Assembly: GCF_001687585.2 (NCBI RefSeq)
Contig: NZ_CP016537.2
Coordinates: forward strand, 2,390,001-2,454,000
Direction: 5' to 3'
DNA length: 64,000 bases
Source: Planococcus halocryophilus
Lineage (GTDB): Bacteria; Bacillota; Bacilli; Bacillales_A; Planococcaceae
Part shown: positions 19,437-28,202 of the stretch, piece after piece
How positions within the stretch are numbered: position 1 is the first letter of the stretch
How the letters are laid out: each line of letters begins with the position of its first letter
The notes under the pieces: generated by a model
What the model was told of the DNA's origin: nothing
Database searches by the model: none
Seen by the model: only the letters and a program-made list of their open reading frames with translations
Position numbers and translations under genes: made by a program

Positions 19437-21563
19437 ATTAATAAGGATTTGTTTGTTATCTCCCATTGTTAATTCCAATTCTGTATTGGAAACAATCCCA
19501 CCTTTGATTAATTCACGTGCAATATCGGTTTCGATTCTTCGTTGAATAAATCGTTTTAACGGACGTGCTCCGAATATTGGATCGGTTCCAGCTTCAACAA
19601 TGTAGTTGATAACCGAATCATCGACAGACAATTTGATATGCTGTTGACTCATGCGCGCTGCTAGTTCCCCGATCATCTTCTTAGCAATACCGTAAAAATG
19701 GTCGTTATTTAATGCATGGAAAATGACAATATCATCGATACGATTTAACAGCTCTGGTTTAAAGTGTTTGCGCAATTCGCCCATGACAATGTCTTCCACA
19801 TCGTGTTCACTGCTCGTTTCGTTAATATGAGCAGAGCCAATATTAGAAGTCATGATGACAACTGTATTTGAGAAGTTAATGAGACGACCTTGACTGTCCG
19901 TAATACGTCCATCATCTAAAATTTGCAATAGAATATTGGCAACGTCTGGATGTGCTTTTTCAATTTCATCAAGTAAGACAACAGAGTATGGGTTGCGACG
20001 TACCGCTTCTGTTAATTGTCCGCCTTCCTCGTAGCCAATATATCCTGGAGGTGCTCCGACTAGACGTGATACACTATGCTTTTCCATATACTCGGACATG
20101 TCGATTCGGATAAAATGATCTTCCGAGTCAAACAAATTCGCCGCGAGCGATTTCGCCAATTCTGTTTTCCCGACTCCCGTTGGACCAAGGAAAATAAAAG
20201 AACCAATTGGCTTTTTCTCATCTTTAATCCCCGCTCGCGCTCTCCATACAGCTTCAGTTACAAGTTCTACTGCTTTGTCTTGGCCAATGACACGCTCTTT
20301 CAATGTCTCACCTAGACGCAATAGTTTTTCACGTTCGCCTTCTACTAGCTTCGTTACTGGAATTCCGGTCCACCGTGCGACAATTCCTGCAATTTCTTCT
20401 TCTGTTACTTCTTCACGCAGCAATCTTTCAGCACCTTCATTTTCCAAGCTTGCTTCTAACGCATTCAACTCTTTTTCAAGCGCTGGAATTTTGCCATGCT
20501 GTAACACAGCAGCTGCGTTCAAGTCGTACTTGTTTTCCGCATCTTCTAATTGTCTACGGAACTGATCTAATTGCTCACGTTTTTGTTGAATTTTTTTCAA
20601 TGACTCTTTTTCTTCTATCCATTGATTTTTCATACCCGCTGAAGAATCACGTAGTTCTGTTATTTCCTTCCGCAATGTCTCTAATCGGACTTTGCTCGCT
20701 TCGTCTTTTTCTTTCATCAAAGCTTGTTCTTCGATTTCCAATTGCAATAAACGACGTGTTACTTCATCAAGCTCTTGCGGCATCGAATCAATTTCGGTAC
20801 GAATCATCGCACACGCTTCATCTATTAAATCAATCGCTTTATCTGGCAAAAAGCGCTCGGTGATGTAGCGATCTGACATAGCTGCCGCCGCGACAATCGC
20901 CCGGTCATGAATACGAACTGCATGGTGCAACTCAAAACGTTCTTTCAATCCACGTAAAATGGAAACGGTATCTTCTACTGAAGGCTCTCTCACCATAACT
21001 TGTTGGAAACGACGTTCTAAAGCCGGATCCTTTTCAATATGCATACGGTACTCATCTAACGTCGTTGCACCAATACAATACAACTCTCCGCGAGCAAGCA
21101 TTGGCTTCAGCATATTTCCTGCATCCATTGCCCCTTCTGTTTTACCCGCTCCAACAATGGTGTGAATTTCATCGATAAATAAAATGATTTGGCCTTCACT
21201 ATCTTTTACTTGTTTTAACACAGCTTTTAATCGTTCTTCAAATTCACCACGGTATTTAGCTCCAGCAATTAACGCACTCATGTCGAGTTCGTATATTGTC
21301 CGGTTTTTCAATCCTTCAGGCACATCATTACGAACAATACGTTGAGCTAGCCCTTCGACAATTGCTGTTTTACCAACACCTGGTTCACCGATTAACACCG
21401 GATTATTTTTTGTTTTTCGTGACAAAATTCGAATGACGTGTCGAATTTCTTGGTCTCGACCAATAACAGGATCCATTTTCCCTGATTGTGCTTGTTCGAC
21501 CATATTGCGACCAAACTGCTCTAAAGGGGATTTCTGTTCTGTATTACCTGGGGATTGAACCAT
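19422..21563 (-). CDS. clpB: ClpB-type disaggregase lacking the N-terminal Clp_N domain
   Basis: A AAA+ chaperone that, with DnaK, extracts and refolds aggregated proteins. The first ATPase domain has Walker A GEPGVGKT (59-66) and Walker [10 protein letters not shown] long coiled-coil middle domain follows (about 265-390, [21 protein letters not shown] onward), which is the ClpB hallmark. The second ATPase domain has [10 protein letters not shown] and [13 protein letters not shown]. It is 713 residues, about 150 shorter than usual ClpB. It begins [20 protein letters not shown], close to where the N-domain-less form starts in other bacteria. No zinc finger, so it is not ClpE. A good ribosome site (AGGAGAGG) confirms the short start. 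A CtsR box and promoter lie upstream. Confidence 0.92.
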   Translation of the reverse strand: MVQSPGNTEQKSPLEQFGRNMVEQAQSGKMDPVIGRDQEIRHVIRILSRKTKNNPVLIGEPGVGKTAIVEGLAQRIVRNDVPEGLKNRTIYELDMSALIAGAKYRGEFEERLKAVLKQVKDSEGQIILFIDEIHTIVGAGKTEGAMDAGNMLKPMLARGELYCIGATTLDEYRMHIEKDPALERRFQQVMVREPSVEDTVSILRGLKERFELHHAVRIHDRAIVAAAAMSDRYITERFLPDKAIDLIDEACAMIRTEIDSMPQELDEVTRRLLQLEIEEQALMKEKDEASKVRLETLRKEITELRDSSAGMKNQWIEEKESLKKIQQKREQLDQFRRQLEDAENKYDLNAAAVLQHGKIPALEKELNALEASLENEGAERLLREEVTEEEIAGIVARWTGIPVTKLVEGEREKLLRLGETLKERVIGQDKAVELVTEAVWRARAGIKDEKKPIGSFIFLGPTGVGKTELAKSLAANLFDSEDHFIRIDMSEYMEKHSVSRLVGAPPGYIGYEEGGQLTEAVRRNPYSVVLLDEIEKAHPDVANILLQILDDGRITDSQGRLINFSNTVVIMTSNIGSAHINETSSEHDVEDIVMGELRKHFKPELLNRIDDIVIFHALNNDHFYGIAKKMIGELAARMSQQHIKLSVDDSVINYIVEAGTDPIFGARPLKRFIQRRIETDIARELIKGGIVSNTELELTMGDNKQILINKKEA

Positions 21564-21586
21564 AACAACCTCTCCTTTTATAAAAG

Positions 21587-21603
21587 TTTGACTATCTTTG
21601 ACT
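21587..21603 (-). promoter_or_regulatory. CtsR operator of clpB
   Basis: On the minus strand AGTCAAAGATAGTCAAA matches the CtsR heptad direct repeat RGTCAAA-NAN-RGTCAAA at every position. It lies just downstream of the -10, where repressor binding would block transcription. Confidence 0.92.
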
Positions 21604-21609
21604 AATTAA

Positions 21610-21638
21610 ATTATAGTCAATTTTTTAAGATTAAGCAA
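21610..21638 (-). promoter_or_regulatory. Sigma-A promoter of clpB
   Basis: TTGCTT (21633-21638), a 17-bp spacer and a perfect TATAAT (21610-21615) on the minus strand, just upstream of the CtsR box. Confidence 0.75.
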
Positions 21639-21698
21639 TTATTAAGACTCTCCATTTTTTTCTAATTTCTACTATCTACAACTAGCTGATTATATAAA

Positions 21699-21732
21699 AA
21701 AACCTCACTAGAATAATTTCCAGTGAGGTTTT
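21699..21732 (-). terminator. Terminator of the yitVW unit
   Basis: AAAACCTCACT and AGTGAGGTTTT form an 11-bp stem with a 12-nt loop, after the stop of the MIP18-family gene. Confidence 0.88.
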
Positions 21733-21743
21733 ATATATATTGC

Positions 21744-22052
21744 TTATCGAACGCCCAGTGCCATTTTTGCGTAGCGTGACATATGTTCTTTGCCCCACAC
21801 TGGCTGCCAGACGATTTTTACATCGACTTCTTCCACTTCTGGTAGCTCATATAACGCGGTTTTCACCATTTGTACGATTTGTGGTCCCATTGGGCAGCCC
21901 ATAGACGTTAATGTCATGGTAACTACTGCAAATCCGTCTTCTGACAACATTACATCATAAATAAGCCCTAAATTGACGATGTCAATTCCTAATTCGGGAT
22001 CGATTACAGTTTCTAATGCACCCATCATGCTATCTTTCATATCTTGATCCAT
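21744..22052 (-). CDS. yitW: YitW, MIP18-family metal-sulfur cluster protein (DUF59)
   Basis: A protein of 102 residues of the MIP18/SufT-like family implicated in iron-sulfur cluster assembly or maturation. The family core is present: VIDPELGIDIVNLGLIYDV near the N-terminus and MTLTSMGCPMGPQI with the conserved cysteine at about residue 54. The C-terminus has the VEEVDVKIVWQPVW segment. Its neighbours yitV and yitU are as in B. subtilis. Its exact client proteins cannot be told from sequence. Confidence 0.9.
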   Translation of the reverse strand: MDQDMKDSMMGALETVIDPELGIDIVNLGLIYDVMLSEDGFAVVTMTLTSMGCPMGPQIVQMVKTALYELPEVEEVDVKIVWQPVWGKEHMSRYAKMALGVR

Positions 22053-22119
22053 TCAAAATCCCTCCCTTTACTATTACAACCATCTTAACAAATTTCATCT
22101 GAAAATGGAATTGACACGA

Positions 22120-22887
22120 TTATTTGGCTAAGTGTTTAGCAAACCACTCTGTTGCTTCAAGCATACCAGCTCGACTTACCGCGTGCCCTGCTTCTCGTTC
22201 ACGACGAAAAACAATTTTTTCAGGCACTGCCTCGTATTGTATTTTAAGTTCCTTGAACAAGCGGTATGTTGACTCAAAAGGTACTGTGACATCTTGTTCC
22301 CCATGCCAAAAATAAATTGGTCGACTCTTGAATTTTGATTGATGCTTAACACTATCAAACATCGCTAAAGTCTTAAGCATCTTTTCTCTTTCTTCTTCAC
22401 TGATTGGCAATTGGAATCCTCTCGATTCGTATTGAGTCATTTGCGCTTGAGCCAATTCCACATAATTTCCTGCACCCATCATAACTGCAGCTGCTTGAAT
22501 CCAAGGATAAACCGTCATAGCTCCCATCGTGGTAATGCCTCCCATAGAAGTGCCGCCTACACCAACTTCTCCACTCACCAATTTCTGCTTATGTAATTCT
22601 TCATGTAGAAAAGCCAATTCTTCAATTGAAGTCAACACGATTTCCCAAAATCGGAAACTAATTTGAACATCATCTAATCCTTCACTTCGTTCTCCGTGAA
22701 GATGAGCATCTGGCAAAATCACTCGGAGTCCCTTTTCAGCCAATTGATAGGCGTAATGCAAATTATGCTCTTTCGCACTCATATGACCATGGAAAAATAC
22801 AACCGTTGGTAATTCAGATTGCTCGTTTTGGTCTGGCGTGATATGAAGTAACGGGATATGCCCCCAAATTTGTCTTTGTACTTTCAA
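22120..22887 (-). CDS. yitV: YitV, alpha/beta hydrolase (esterase)
   Basis: A cytoplasmic serine hydrolase of 255 residues. It has the oxyanion segment VVFFHGHMSAKEHN and the nucleophile elbow GGTSMGG (Ser at about 133). An acid is in WHGEQDVTVPFE and the His in EAGHAVSRAG. It resembles B. subtilis YitV of the prolyl-oligopeptidase-like group. Substrate unknown. It is 67 bases before yitW on the same strand and probably cotranscribed with it. It diverges from yitU. Confidence 0.88.
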   Translation of the reverse strand: MKVQRQIWGHIPLLHITPDQNEQSELPTVVFFHGHMSAKEHNLHYAYQLAEKGLRVILPDAHLHGERSEGLDDVQISFRFWEIVLTSIEELAFLHEELHKQKLVSGEVGVGGTSMGGITTMGAMTVYPWIQAAAVMMGAGNYVELAQAQMTQYESRGFQLPISEEEREKMLKTLAMFDSVKHQSKFKSRPIYFWHGEQDVTVPFESTYRLFKELKIQYEAVPEKIVFRREREAGHAVSRAGMLEATEWFAKHLAK

Positions 22888-22985
22888 TTTGACTCACTTC
22901 CTTCTATTTTAATCGTACCAATCTTCCAGTTATCCAGCAAACCCCAATTCTTCCTCATTAAAAAATCGTGAAATTACCAATTTTT

Positions 22986-23015
22986 TTGACGTACCCCTTG
23001 TTCTATAGCTACACT
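22986..23015 (+). promoter_or_regulatory. Predicted promoter of yitU-degV-cdr
   Basis: TTGACG (22986-22991), 18-bp spacer and TACACT (23010-23015), 32 bases upstream of the yitU start. Confidence 0.6.
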
Positions 23016-23046
23016 AGTAAGAGATAGAAAGGAGACGGCTATTTAT

Positions 23047-23853
23047 ATGAAGAAACATTTAATTGTTCTGGATTTAGATGGAACGTTATTAACAGATGAA
23101 AAAGTTATTTCCCTTAAAACAAAACTGACTTTAAATAAAGCAATGGAAGCGGGACATGAAGTCATGATTGCTACTGGCCGACCATACCGCTCAAGTGAAA
23201 CTTACTATAACGAATTGGGATTAACAACGCCAATCGTCAACTTTAACGGTGCGTTTGTCCATCATCCTACCAATCAACACTGGGGTATGCATCACACACC
23301 AATCGATTTGGGTGTTGTTCACGAAGTGGTTGAATCTATGTACAATTATAACTTCCACAACATTGTTGCCGAAGTTTTAGATGATGTGTACGTCCATCAA
23401 CATGATGAACAACTTATGGACATCTTTAGATTTGGAGATCCAACCATTACAACGGGCGATTTACGCAACTACTTGAAAACTGATCCAACCTCTATTTTAA
23501 TCCACGCGCCGTATGAACGCGTACAGGAAATTCATGATCACTTGTCTTCGGTTCACGCTGAAGTTATTGACCACCGTCGTTGGGGAGCTCCTTGGCATGT
23601 TATCGAGATTGTAAAAAGTGGCATGAGTAAAGCTGTCGGGTTAGACCGCGTTTCAAAATCTCTTGGTATTAGCAGAGAAAACATTATCGCTTTTGGCGAT
23701 GAAGATAATGATTTAGAAATGATTGACTTTGCAGGAGTTGGTGTTGCTATGGGTAATGCTATCTCGCCTTTAAAAAATATTGCCAACGAAGTCACTTTAA
23801 CTAATAATGAAGATGGCATTGCTGAATTATTAATCGACAGGTTGAAGCTGTAA
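23047..23853 (+). CDS. yitU: YitU, Cof-type HAD-superfamily phosphatase
   Basis: A HAD hydrolase of 268 residues. Motif I is DLDGTLLTDE (nucleophile Asp9, acid Asp11), motif II is ATGRPYRS, motif III carries Lys near 197 (VKSGMSKAVGL) and motif IV is GDEDNDLEM. Cof-type enzymes dephosphorylate small sugar or nucleotide phosphates. B. subtilis YitU is reported to act on the flavin precursor phosphate; whether that holds here is inferred. AAAGGAGACGG precedes the ATG. First of three codirectional genes with short gaps. Confidence 0.92.
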   Translation: MKKHLIVLDLDGTLLTDEKVISLKTKLTLNKAMEAGHEVMIATGRPYRSSETYYNELGLTTPIVNFNGAFVHHPTNQHWGMHHTPIDLGVVHEVVESMYNYNFHNIVAEVLDDVYVHQHDEQLMDIFRFGDPTITTGDLRNYLKTDPTSILIHAPYERVQEIHDHLSSVHAEVIDHRRWGAPWHVIEIVKSGMSKAVGLDRVSKSLGISRENIIAFGDEDNDLEMIDFAGVGVAMGNAISPLKNIANEVTLTNNEDGIAELLIDRLKL

Positions 23854-23874
23854 CTATAAAGAGGGGGATTTATT

Positions 23875-24726
23875 ATGAGGTTATTCGCTGATAGTGCATC
23901 TGATTTACCAAAAGATTTTTTTGAAAACGAAGACGTAGTTTTATTCCCACTGCGTGTACATATCGGAGATCAAGATTTTGAAGATATTCGCGGCATCCAA
24001 TCCATCAAAGTTTTTGATGCGATTCGTGCCGGCAATCATCCAAAAACGTCGCAAGTATCTCCTGAAGAAATGCTAAAGGCTTTTGAACAACTAGCCATTG
24101 CAGATGAAGAAGGATTGTACATCGCTTTTTCTTCCGAGTTGTCTGGCACTTATAGCACGGCAGTGATGGTAGCAGATCAAGTGCGTGAGGATTATCCAGA
24201 TTTAAAATTGAGCATACTAGATTCTAAAGCCGCTTCACTCGGATACGGATTGCTAGTAAAAGAAGCTGTAAAACTTCGCTCTGGTGGACACTCTCTTGAA
24301 ACGATTCTTGAGAAAATTAGTTTTATGGCAGACCATTTAGAAAGTCTTTTTACTGTTGAAGATTTGGATTATATGGCTAAAGGCGGACGTATTTCCAAAG
24401 GCAGCGCATTTGTTGGTGGATTGTTAAATATCAAACCACTACTTCATGTAGAAGATGGGAAATTGGTACCAATTGAAAAATTGCGCGGACGTAAAAAAGT
24501 TATTAAGCGCATGATTGAATTGATGCAAGAACGCGGTAGCCAATTAGACCAACAAACAATTGCCATAAGTCATGGCGATGACGAAGAGTTTGCTCTAATT
24601 TTAAAGCAGGAAATCGAACAACATTTTAATCCTAAAGAAGTTGAAGTTCATATGATTGGTTCTGTTATTGCTGCACATACTGGACCGGGCACATTGGCTT
24701 TATTTTTCCTTAATAAGATCGAATAG
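23875..24726 (+). CDS. yitS: DegV family fatty-acid-binding protein (YitS-like)
   Basis: A DegV/FakB-type protein of 283 residues. Such proteins bind a fatty acid and present it to the kinase FakA. Family signatures are FADSASDLPKDF at the start, a serine in SSELSGTYSTA, and EDLDYMAKGGRISKGSAFVGGLLNIKPL. The C-terminus is HTGPGTLALFF. It lies 21 bases after yitU; B. subtilis yitS occupies the same neighbourhood. A second DegV protein is encoded at 53.7 kb, so the strain has at least two. Confidence 0.9.
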   Translation: MRLFADSASDLPKDFFENEDVVLFPLRVHIGDQDFEDIRGIQSIKVFDAIRAGNHPKTSQVSPEEMLKAFEQLAIADEEGLYIAFSSELSGTYSTAVMVADQVREDYPDLKLSILDSKAASLGYGLLVKEAVKLRSGGHSLETILEKISFMADHLESLFTVEDLDYMAKGGRISKGSAFVGGLLNIKPLLHVEDGKLVPIEKLRGRKKVIKRMIELMQERGSQLDQQTIAISHGDDEEFALILKQEIEQHFNPKEVEVHMIGSVIAAHTGPGTLALFFLNKIE

Positions 24727-24740
24727 GAGCTGATTAAACG

Positions 24741-26078
24741 GTGAAAAAAATAGTCATTGTAGGCGCTGTTGGCGGAGGAGCTACAGCTGCGGGTCAACTT
24801 CGATTTTACAACCCGGATGTCCAAATAATTGTTTTTGACCGAGATTCAACAATGTCTTATGCAGCATGCGGAACGCCATATATCATCGGTGATGTAATCG
24901 AGGACGAGCAGTCAATCGTTTTAACAAATCCAGAGAAATTCAAGAAAAAACGCGATATCGATGTAAAGTTAGAACACGACGTAATAGAAATTGACAGAGC
25001 CGCTAAAAAAGTTCTTGTGCAAAACTTGGAAACCGGCGACCAATTTGAAGAGTCTTACGATGCGTTAATCTTGGCGCCAGGTGGTTCTGCGATAGTACCA
25101 AAAATCGAAGGACTCGACTCTTCTCAGGTTTTCACTTTGCGTAATTTTGAAGATATGCAACGGATTGATCGTTTTATCAAAAACAAAAAACCTGAAAGTT
25201 GCATAGTGTCGGGTGGTGGATTTATCGGTCTCGAAATGGCAGAAAACCTAAAAAATCTTGGATTGGACGTATCACTCGTTCATCGATCGCCCGCTATTAT
25301 GTCTATTTTAGATACAGACATCTCGTTGATAATCGAAAAAGAATTGGCCATTCAAGGCGTTAAACTTCTAACTGGTACAGAGATGGTAAAAACTGATGGC
25401 AAAACCATCAAACTATCGAATGGCATTGAGTTACATGCTGACTTTATCATTATGAGTGTAGGGTTAAGACCCAATACGGGGCTTGCTGTAAAAGCTGGAT
25501 TGAAAATTGGTGAAACTGGTGGCATTCAAACCAATGAATTCATGCAAACAGATGACCCTTCAATTTATGCAATCGGTGATGCTTCCGAAAACTTCGATAT
25601 GGTAACGGGAGACCCAAAAAGAGTGCCACTCGCTTCTCCTGTCCATCGACAAGCGTTTATCGCTGCACGTCATATTTTAGGAAGTAAAATAGCGAAAAAA
25701 GGATTACTTGGAACTTCTGTCTTGAAGATTTTTTCATTAACTGCTGCTATGACCGGGTTGAATGAAAAAACCATCAAAGACAAGAATTTAGAATATGCTA
25801 CAGTGACTCATAACGGAATTTCAAATGCCAGCTATTACCCTGACCATTCTAAAATCACCTTAAAAGTTCATTACAATCCACAAACGAGAAAGATTTTAGG
25901 CGCGCAATGCATCGGTGGAAAAGGCGTCGATAAACGAATCGATGTTATTGTCACTGCTATTTATGCAGGCTTAACTATTGATGATTTGCAGGCGTTAGAG
26001 CTTTGCTATGCGCCTCCTTATTCATCGCCAAAAGATCCAATCAATATGGTTGGTTATAAAGCCATTAATGACAACTAA
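24741..26078 (+). CDS. cdr: FAD-dependent CoA-disulfide reductase family protein
   Basis: A flavoprotein of 445 residues of the pyridine nucleotide-disulfide reductase class. The FAD-binding GAVGGGATAAGQLR is at the N-terminus. A single redox Cys at about 43 (SYAACGTPYIIG) is typical of CoA-disulfide reductase and NADH oxidase. The NAD(P)H Rossmann motif is SGGGFIGLEMAENL and the second FAD motif is YAIGDAS. The C-terminal dimerisation domain carries LELCYAPPYSSPKDPIN with the conserved Tyr pair. Start is GTG 24741 behind AGGAGC. The reduced target (CoA disulfide, persulfide or oxygen) cannot be decided by eye. Confidence 0.88.
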   Translation: MKKIVIVGAVGGGATAAGQLRFYNPDVQIIVFDRDSTMSYAACGTPYIIGDVIEDEQSIVLTNPEKFKKKRDIDVKLEHDVIEIDRAAKKVLVQNLETGDQFEESYDALILAPGGSAIVPKIEGLDSSQVFTLRNFEDMQRIDRFIKNKKPESCIVSGGGFIGLEMAENLKNLGLDVSLVHRSPAIMSILDTDISLIIEKELAIQGVKLLTGTEMVKTDGKTIKLSNGIELHADFIIMSVGLRPNTGLAVKAGLKIGETGGIQTNEFMQTDDPSIYAIGDASENFDMVTGDPKRVPLASPVHRQAFIAARHILGSKIAKKGLLGTSVLKIFSLTAAMTGLNEKTIKDKNLEYATVTHNGISNASYYPDHSKITLKVHYNPQTRKILGAQCIGGKGVDKRIDVIVTAIYAGLTIDDLQALELCYAPPYSSPKDPINMVGYKAINDN

Positions 26079-26086
26079 AAAAATAG

Positions 26087-26127
26087 AAAACAGGAAGAAA
26101 AAGCAAATCGCTTTTTCTTCCTGTTTT
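26087..26127. terminator. Bidirectional terminator after cdr
   Basis: An 18-bp perfect stem (AAAACAGGAAGAAAAAGC) with a 5-nt loop and flanking A/T runs, between convergent genes. Confidence 0.93.
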
Positions 26128-26147
26128 ATTTCCGTTCAGTTGTTTTT

Positions 26148-27587
26148 TTATTTTGCAGCATCTGCTTTACGTTGTTTGCCCTTTCTCCATACAAACCATA
26201 GGAATAACATAAACACGATATACATAATAGCTAGTGTTGCGATATAAGCCGTATTTAGTTTTGTTTCCTCTCTAACATGGAAAACTTCCGCAATTTCACG
26301 GTCTTGCGTCACACGATAATCTCCACTGTCTTCTTGGCGGACAATATCACTTTCAAACAAGCCCTGCAATTCCTGATTTTCTCCAATCACATCAGCTGAC
26401 AAATTAATGGTTTTGGTCGATGAAGAATTGTTAATAGCGATAACCCATGTTTCATCGTCATTTGAACGCTTATAAACGAGCCAGCCGTCTTCATCATGCA
26501 AAACTTCTACTTTCCCGGTACGCAACGCTTCTGACGAGTTGCGCAATGAGGTTAAATTGGTAATATGGTCAACCAATTCTTTGTCTACTGCCATATCCAA
26601 AATTTGATGAGATTCAGAAGGCGCGACGCCGTTCATTGCTGATTCTGATCCGTATTGAATAACTGGAATTCCTGGCATAGTTAGTAATTGCGTTAACAAC
26701 AATTTCCACCGTGTTGGTGGAAAACCTTTTACTTCTACAATGTCTGACGTAAACCGAGAACCTAACAATGAATCGACTTGTATCAGCTGGTTTTCACTTT
26801 GCTTCATAAGTGTCTTAATACCCGTCAAATCTTGGTCGAAATTCTTATAAGCCGCACGCAATGTTTCTTCGACCCCGGGAATAACGACTGCATCAAATCC
26901 AGTTTTTTCTGACATTTCGCGATCACTTAAAATATAGCTTGGACGAATGTCTTTCATTGCTTTAGAAAAATCACGCACAAACTGGGAATCTATTTTATCT
27001 GCATCTTGCAGTCGGAAACCATCCACTTGATATGTTTCATTAAATTCCGTAAATGTAGTAATTAATGCTTTTTGAACTTCTAAGTTTGAAGTGTCTATTG
27101 CTAAACTGCCATCCTCATTTTTTGTAAACCATTGAGGGTTTTCAACTGCCCAAATGTGATTAGCACTTACTTGTTGAGTTGGGATATCTACAATCACTTT
27201 CATATCCTGTTCATGGATTTCTTCAACCAATGTTTGAAATTCTTCTTTTGTCCCAAAATGACGCTCAAACTCTGTATAGTCCAACACTTTTTTTCCATCG
27301 TACGTTTCTGTTGAAAATACAGAGCCTATTGAAAGAGCCGTAAAGCCCATGTCTTTCACAAATAAAAGTTCACTGGCCATTCCATCAAAATCACCCCCGT
27401 TAAAAGTTGTAGGGTCTAATGCATTTACTTCATAATCATTATCGATTTTTTTGTTGAAATAACGGTCGACTAATACATCATAAATAAGTTCATCTTTTAA
27501 TTCATACTCTTTTTCAGCGTATGCTGGTTGCACGATTGTCAACAGTAACACTGCCGTGATCATGCTCGAAATCCACTTTGCTTTCAA
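26148..27587 (-). CDS. Membrane-anchored GH13 (alpha-amylase-like) protein with degenerate catalytic residues
   Basis: A protein of 479 residues with a signal peptide (KAKWISSMITAVLLLTIVQPAYA). A GH13-type barrel starts DELIYDVLVDRYFNK, and a C-terminal helix (YIATLAIMYIVFMLFLWFVW) is followed by a basic tail, as in a membrane anchor. All four GH13 catalytic regions are altered. Region I DxxxNH reads DIPTQQ; region II RLD reads RLQ; the acid Glu region reads ILSDREM; region IV NHD reads SLL. The protein is probably not a working glycosidase. Start is TTG 27587 behind GGAGG; earlier in-frame codons lie upstream of that site. It is convergent with cdr and shares its terminator. Confidence 0.82.
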   Translation of the reverse strand: MKAKWISSMITAVLLLTIVQPAYAEKEYELKDELIYDVLVDRYFNKKIDNDYEVNALDPTTFNGGDFDGMASELLFVKDMGFTALSIGSVFSTETYDGKKVLDYTEFERHFGTKEEFQTLVEEIHEQDMKVIVDIPTQQVSANHIWAVENPQWFTKNEDGSLAIDTSNLEVQKALITTFTEFNETYQVDGFRLQDADKIDSQFVRDFSKAMKDIRPSYILSDREMSEKTGFDAVVIPGVEETLRAAYKNFDQDLTGIKTLMKQSENQLIQVDSLLGSRFTSDIVEVKGFPPTRWKLLLTQLLTMPGIPVIQYGSESAMNGVAPSESHQILDMAVDKELVDHITNLTSLRNSSEALRTGKVEVLHDEDGWLVYKRSNDDETWVIAINNSSSTKTINLSADVIGENQELQGLFESDIVRQEDSGDYRVTQDREIAEVFHVREETKLNTAYIATLAIMYIVFMLFLWFVWRKGKQRKADAAK

Positions 27588-27730
27588 TCTGATATCCTCC
27601 TTCAATGAGGTCGTCATTGCGTTCTACCCGGTTCATTTTATCAAACTCCAGCTTTTACTGCCATGTAAAGTTAGCTTTTCGCTAGCAACTTGCTTGAGTT
27701 TCGTCTAAACTGTGAAATTTGCCAAAGAAA

Positions 27731-27757
27731 AAGACAGGTGCGCGGTGCACCTGTCTA
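27731..27757 (-). terminator. Terminator of yisL
   Basis: AGACAGGTGC and GCACCTGTCT form a 10-bp stem with a short loop, then TTTTTC on the minus strand. Confidence 0.88.
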
Positions 27758-27762
27758 CTTGC

Positions 27763-28134
27763 TTAAAAGAAATCCATACCAACCGGTAACATGAATCCGA
27801 TAAACATTGTCGCAAATAAGAAGACTGCAAACAATGCCCAGAACATCGTAACCGATTTTTGTTTTTTTGAACGGACCAAGACCATTTCCATCATACCAAT
27901 CGTCAATACGCCCAATAAGAATTTAATGCCATAAAGCATAGGGTCAGCATCAGACCATTCGATAAATAACGTTAAGCCTGTAATGATGATTAAGACGTAG
28001 AACAATCTTAATACCATATGCATAATCTTACGTCCTTTGCTATCGCGTTGCATAAATGCTGCAACTAAGAACAAAATGACAGCAACAACCCATGTCGTAA
28101 TGTGTAAATGTGTAGTGTCTGTTAAAATACCCAA
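27763..28134 (-). CDS. yisL: YisL, DUF1516 family membrane protein
   Basis: A protein of 123 residues with four predicted helices. It has the family start THLHITTWVVAVILFLVAAF and the segments GRKIMHMVLRLFYVLIIITG and ITIGMMEMVLVR. It matches B. subtilis YisL throughout. Function unknown. TTG 28134 is the best-placed start (GAGGTG 5 bases before). The neighbour is yisK, as in B. subtilis. Confidence 0.9.
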   Translation of the reverse strand: MGILTDTTHLHITTWVVAVILFLVAAFMQRDSKGRKIMHMVLRLFYVLIIITGLTLFIEWSDADPMLYGIKFLLGVLTIGMMEMVLVRSKKQKSVTMFWALFAVFLFATMFIGFMLPVGMDFF

Positions 28135-28202
28135 AATCTCACCTCTTCTAATAATGTCCTCTTTAGTTTAGCACAACTAGGACAGGGGCAAGAGCTATAA
28201 TC

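Noticed and set aside
20303..20863. A 186-codon frame on the + strand inside clpB
   Set aside because: It is antisense to a strongly conserved gene, lacks a ribosome site and encodes a Leu/Ser/His-rich sequence typical of antisense frames.
27624..27646. Sigma-B-like GTTTGA and GGGTAG upstream of the GH13-like gene (minus strand)
   Set aside because: The elements look good but are only 11 bases apart, shorter than the usual 12-15, so I did not annotate a promoter.
28135..28202. Possible hairpin GTCCT/AGGAC between yisK and yisL
   Set aside because: Only five base pairs with a long loop and no T run.
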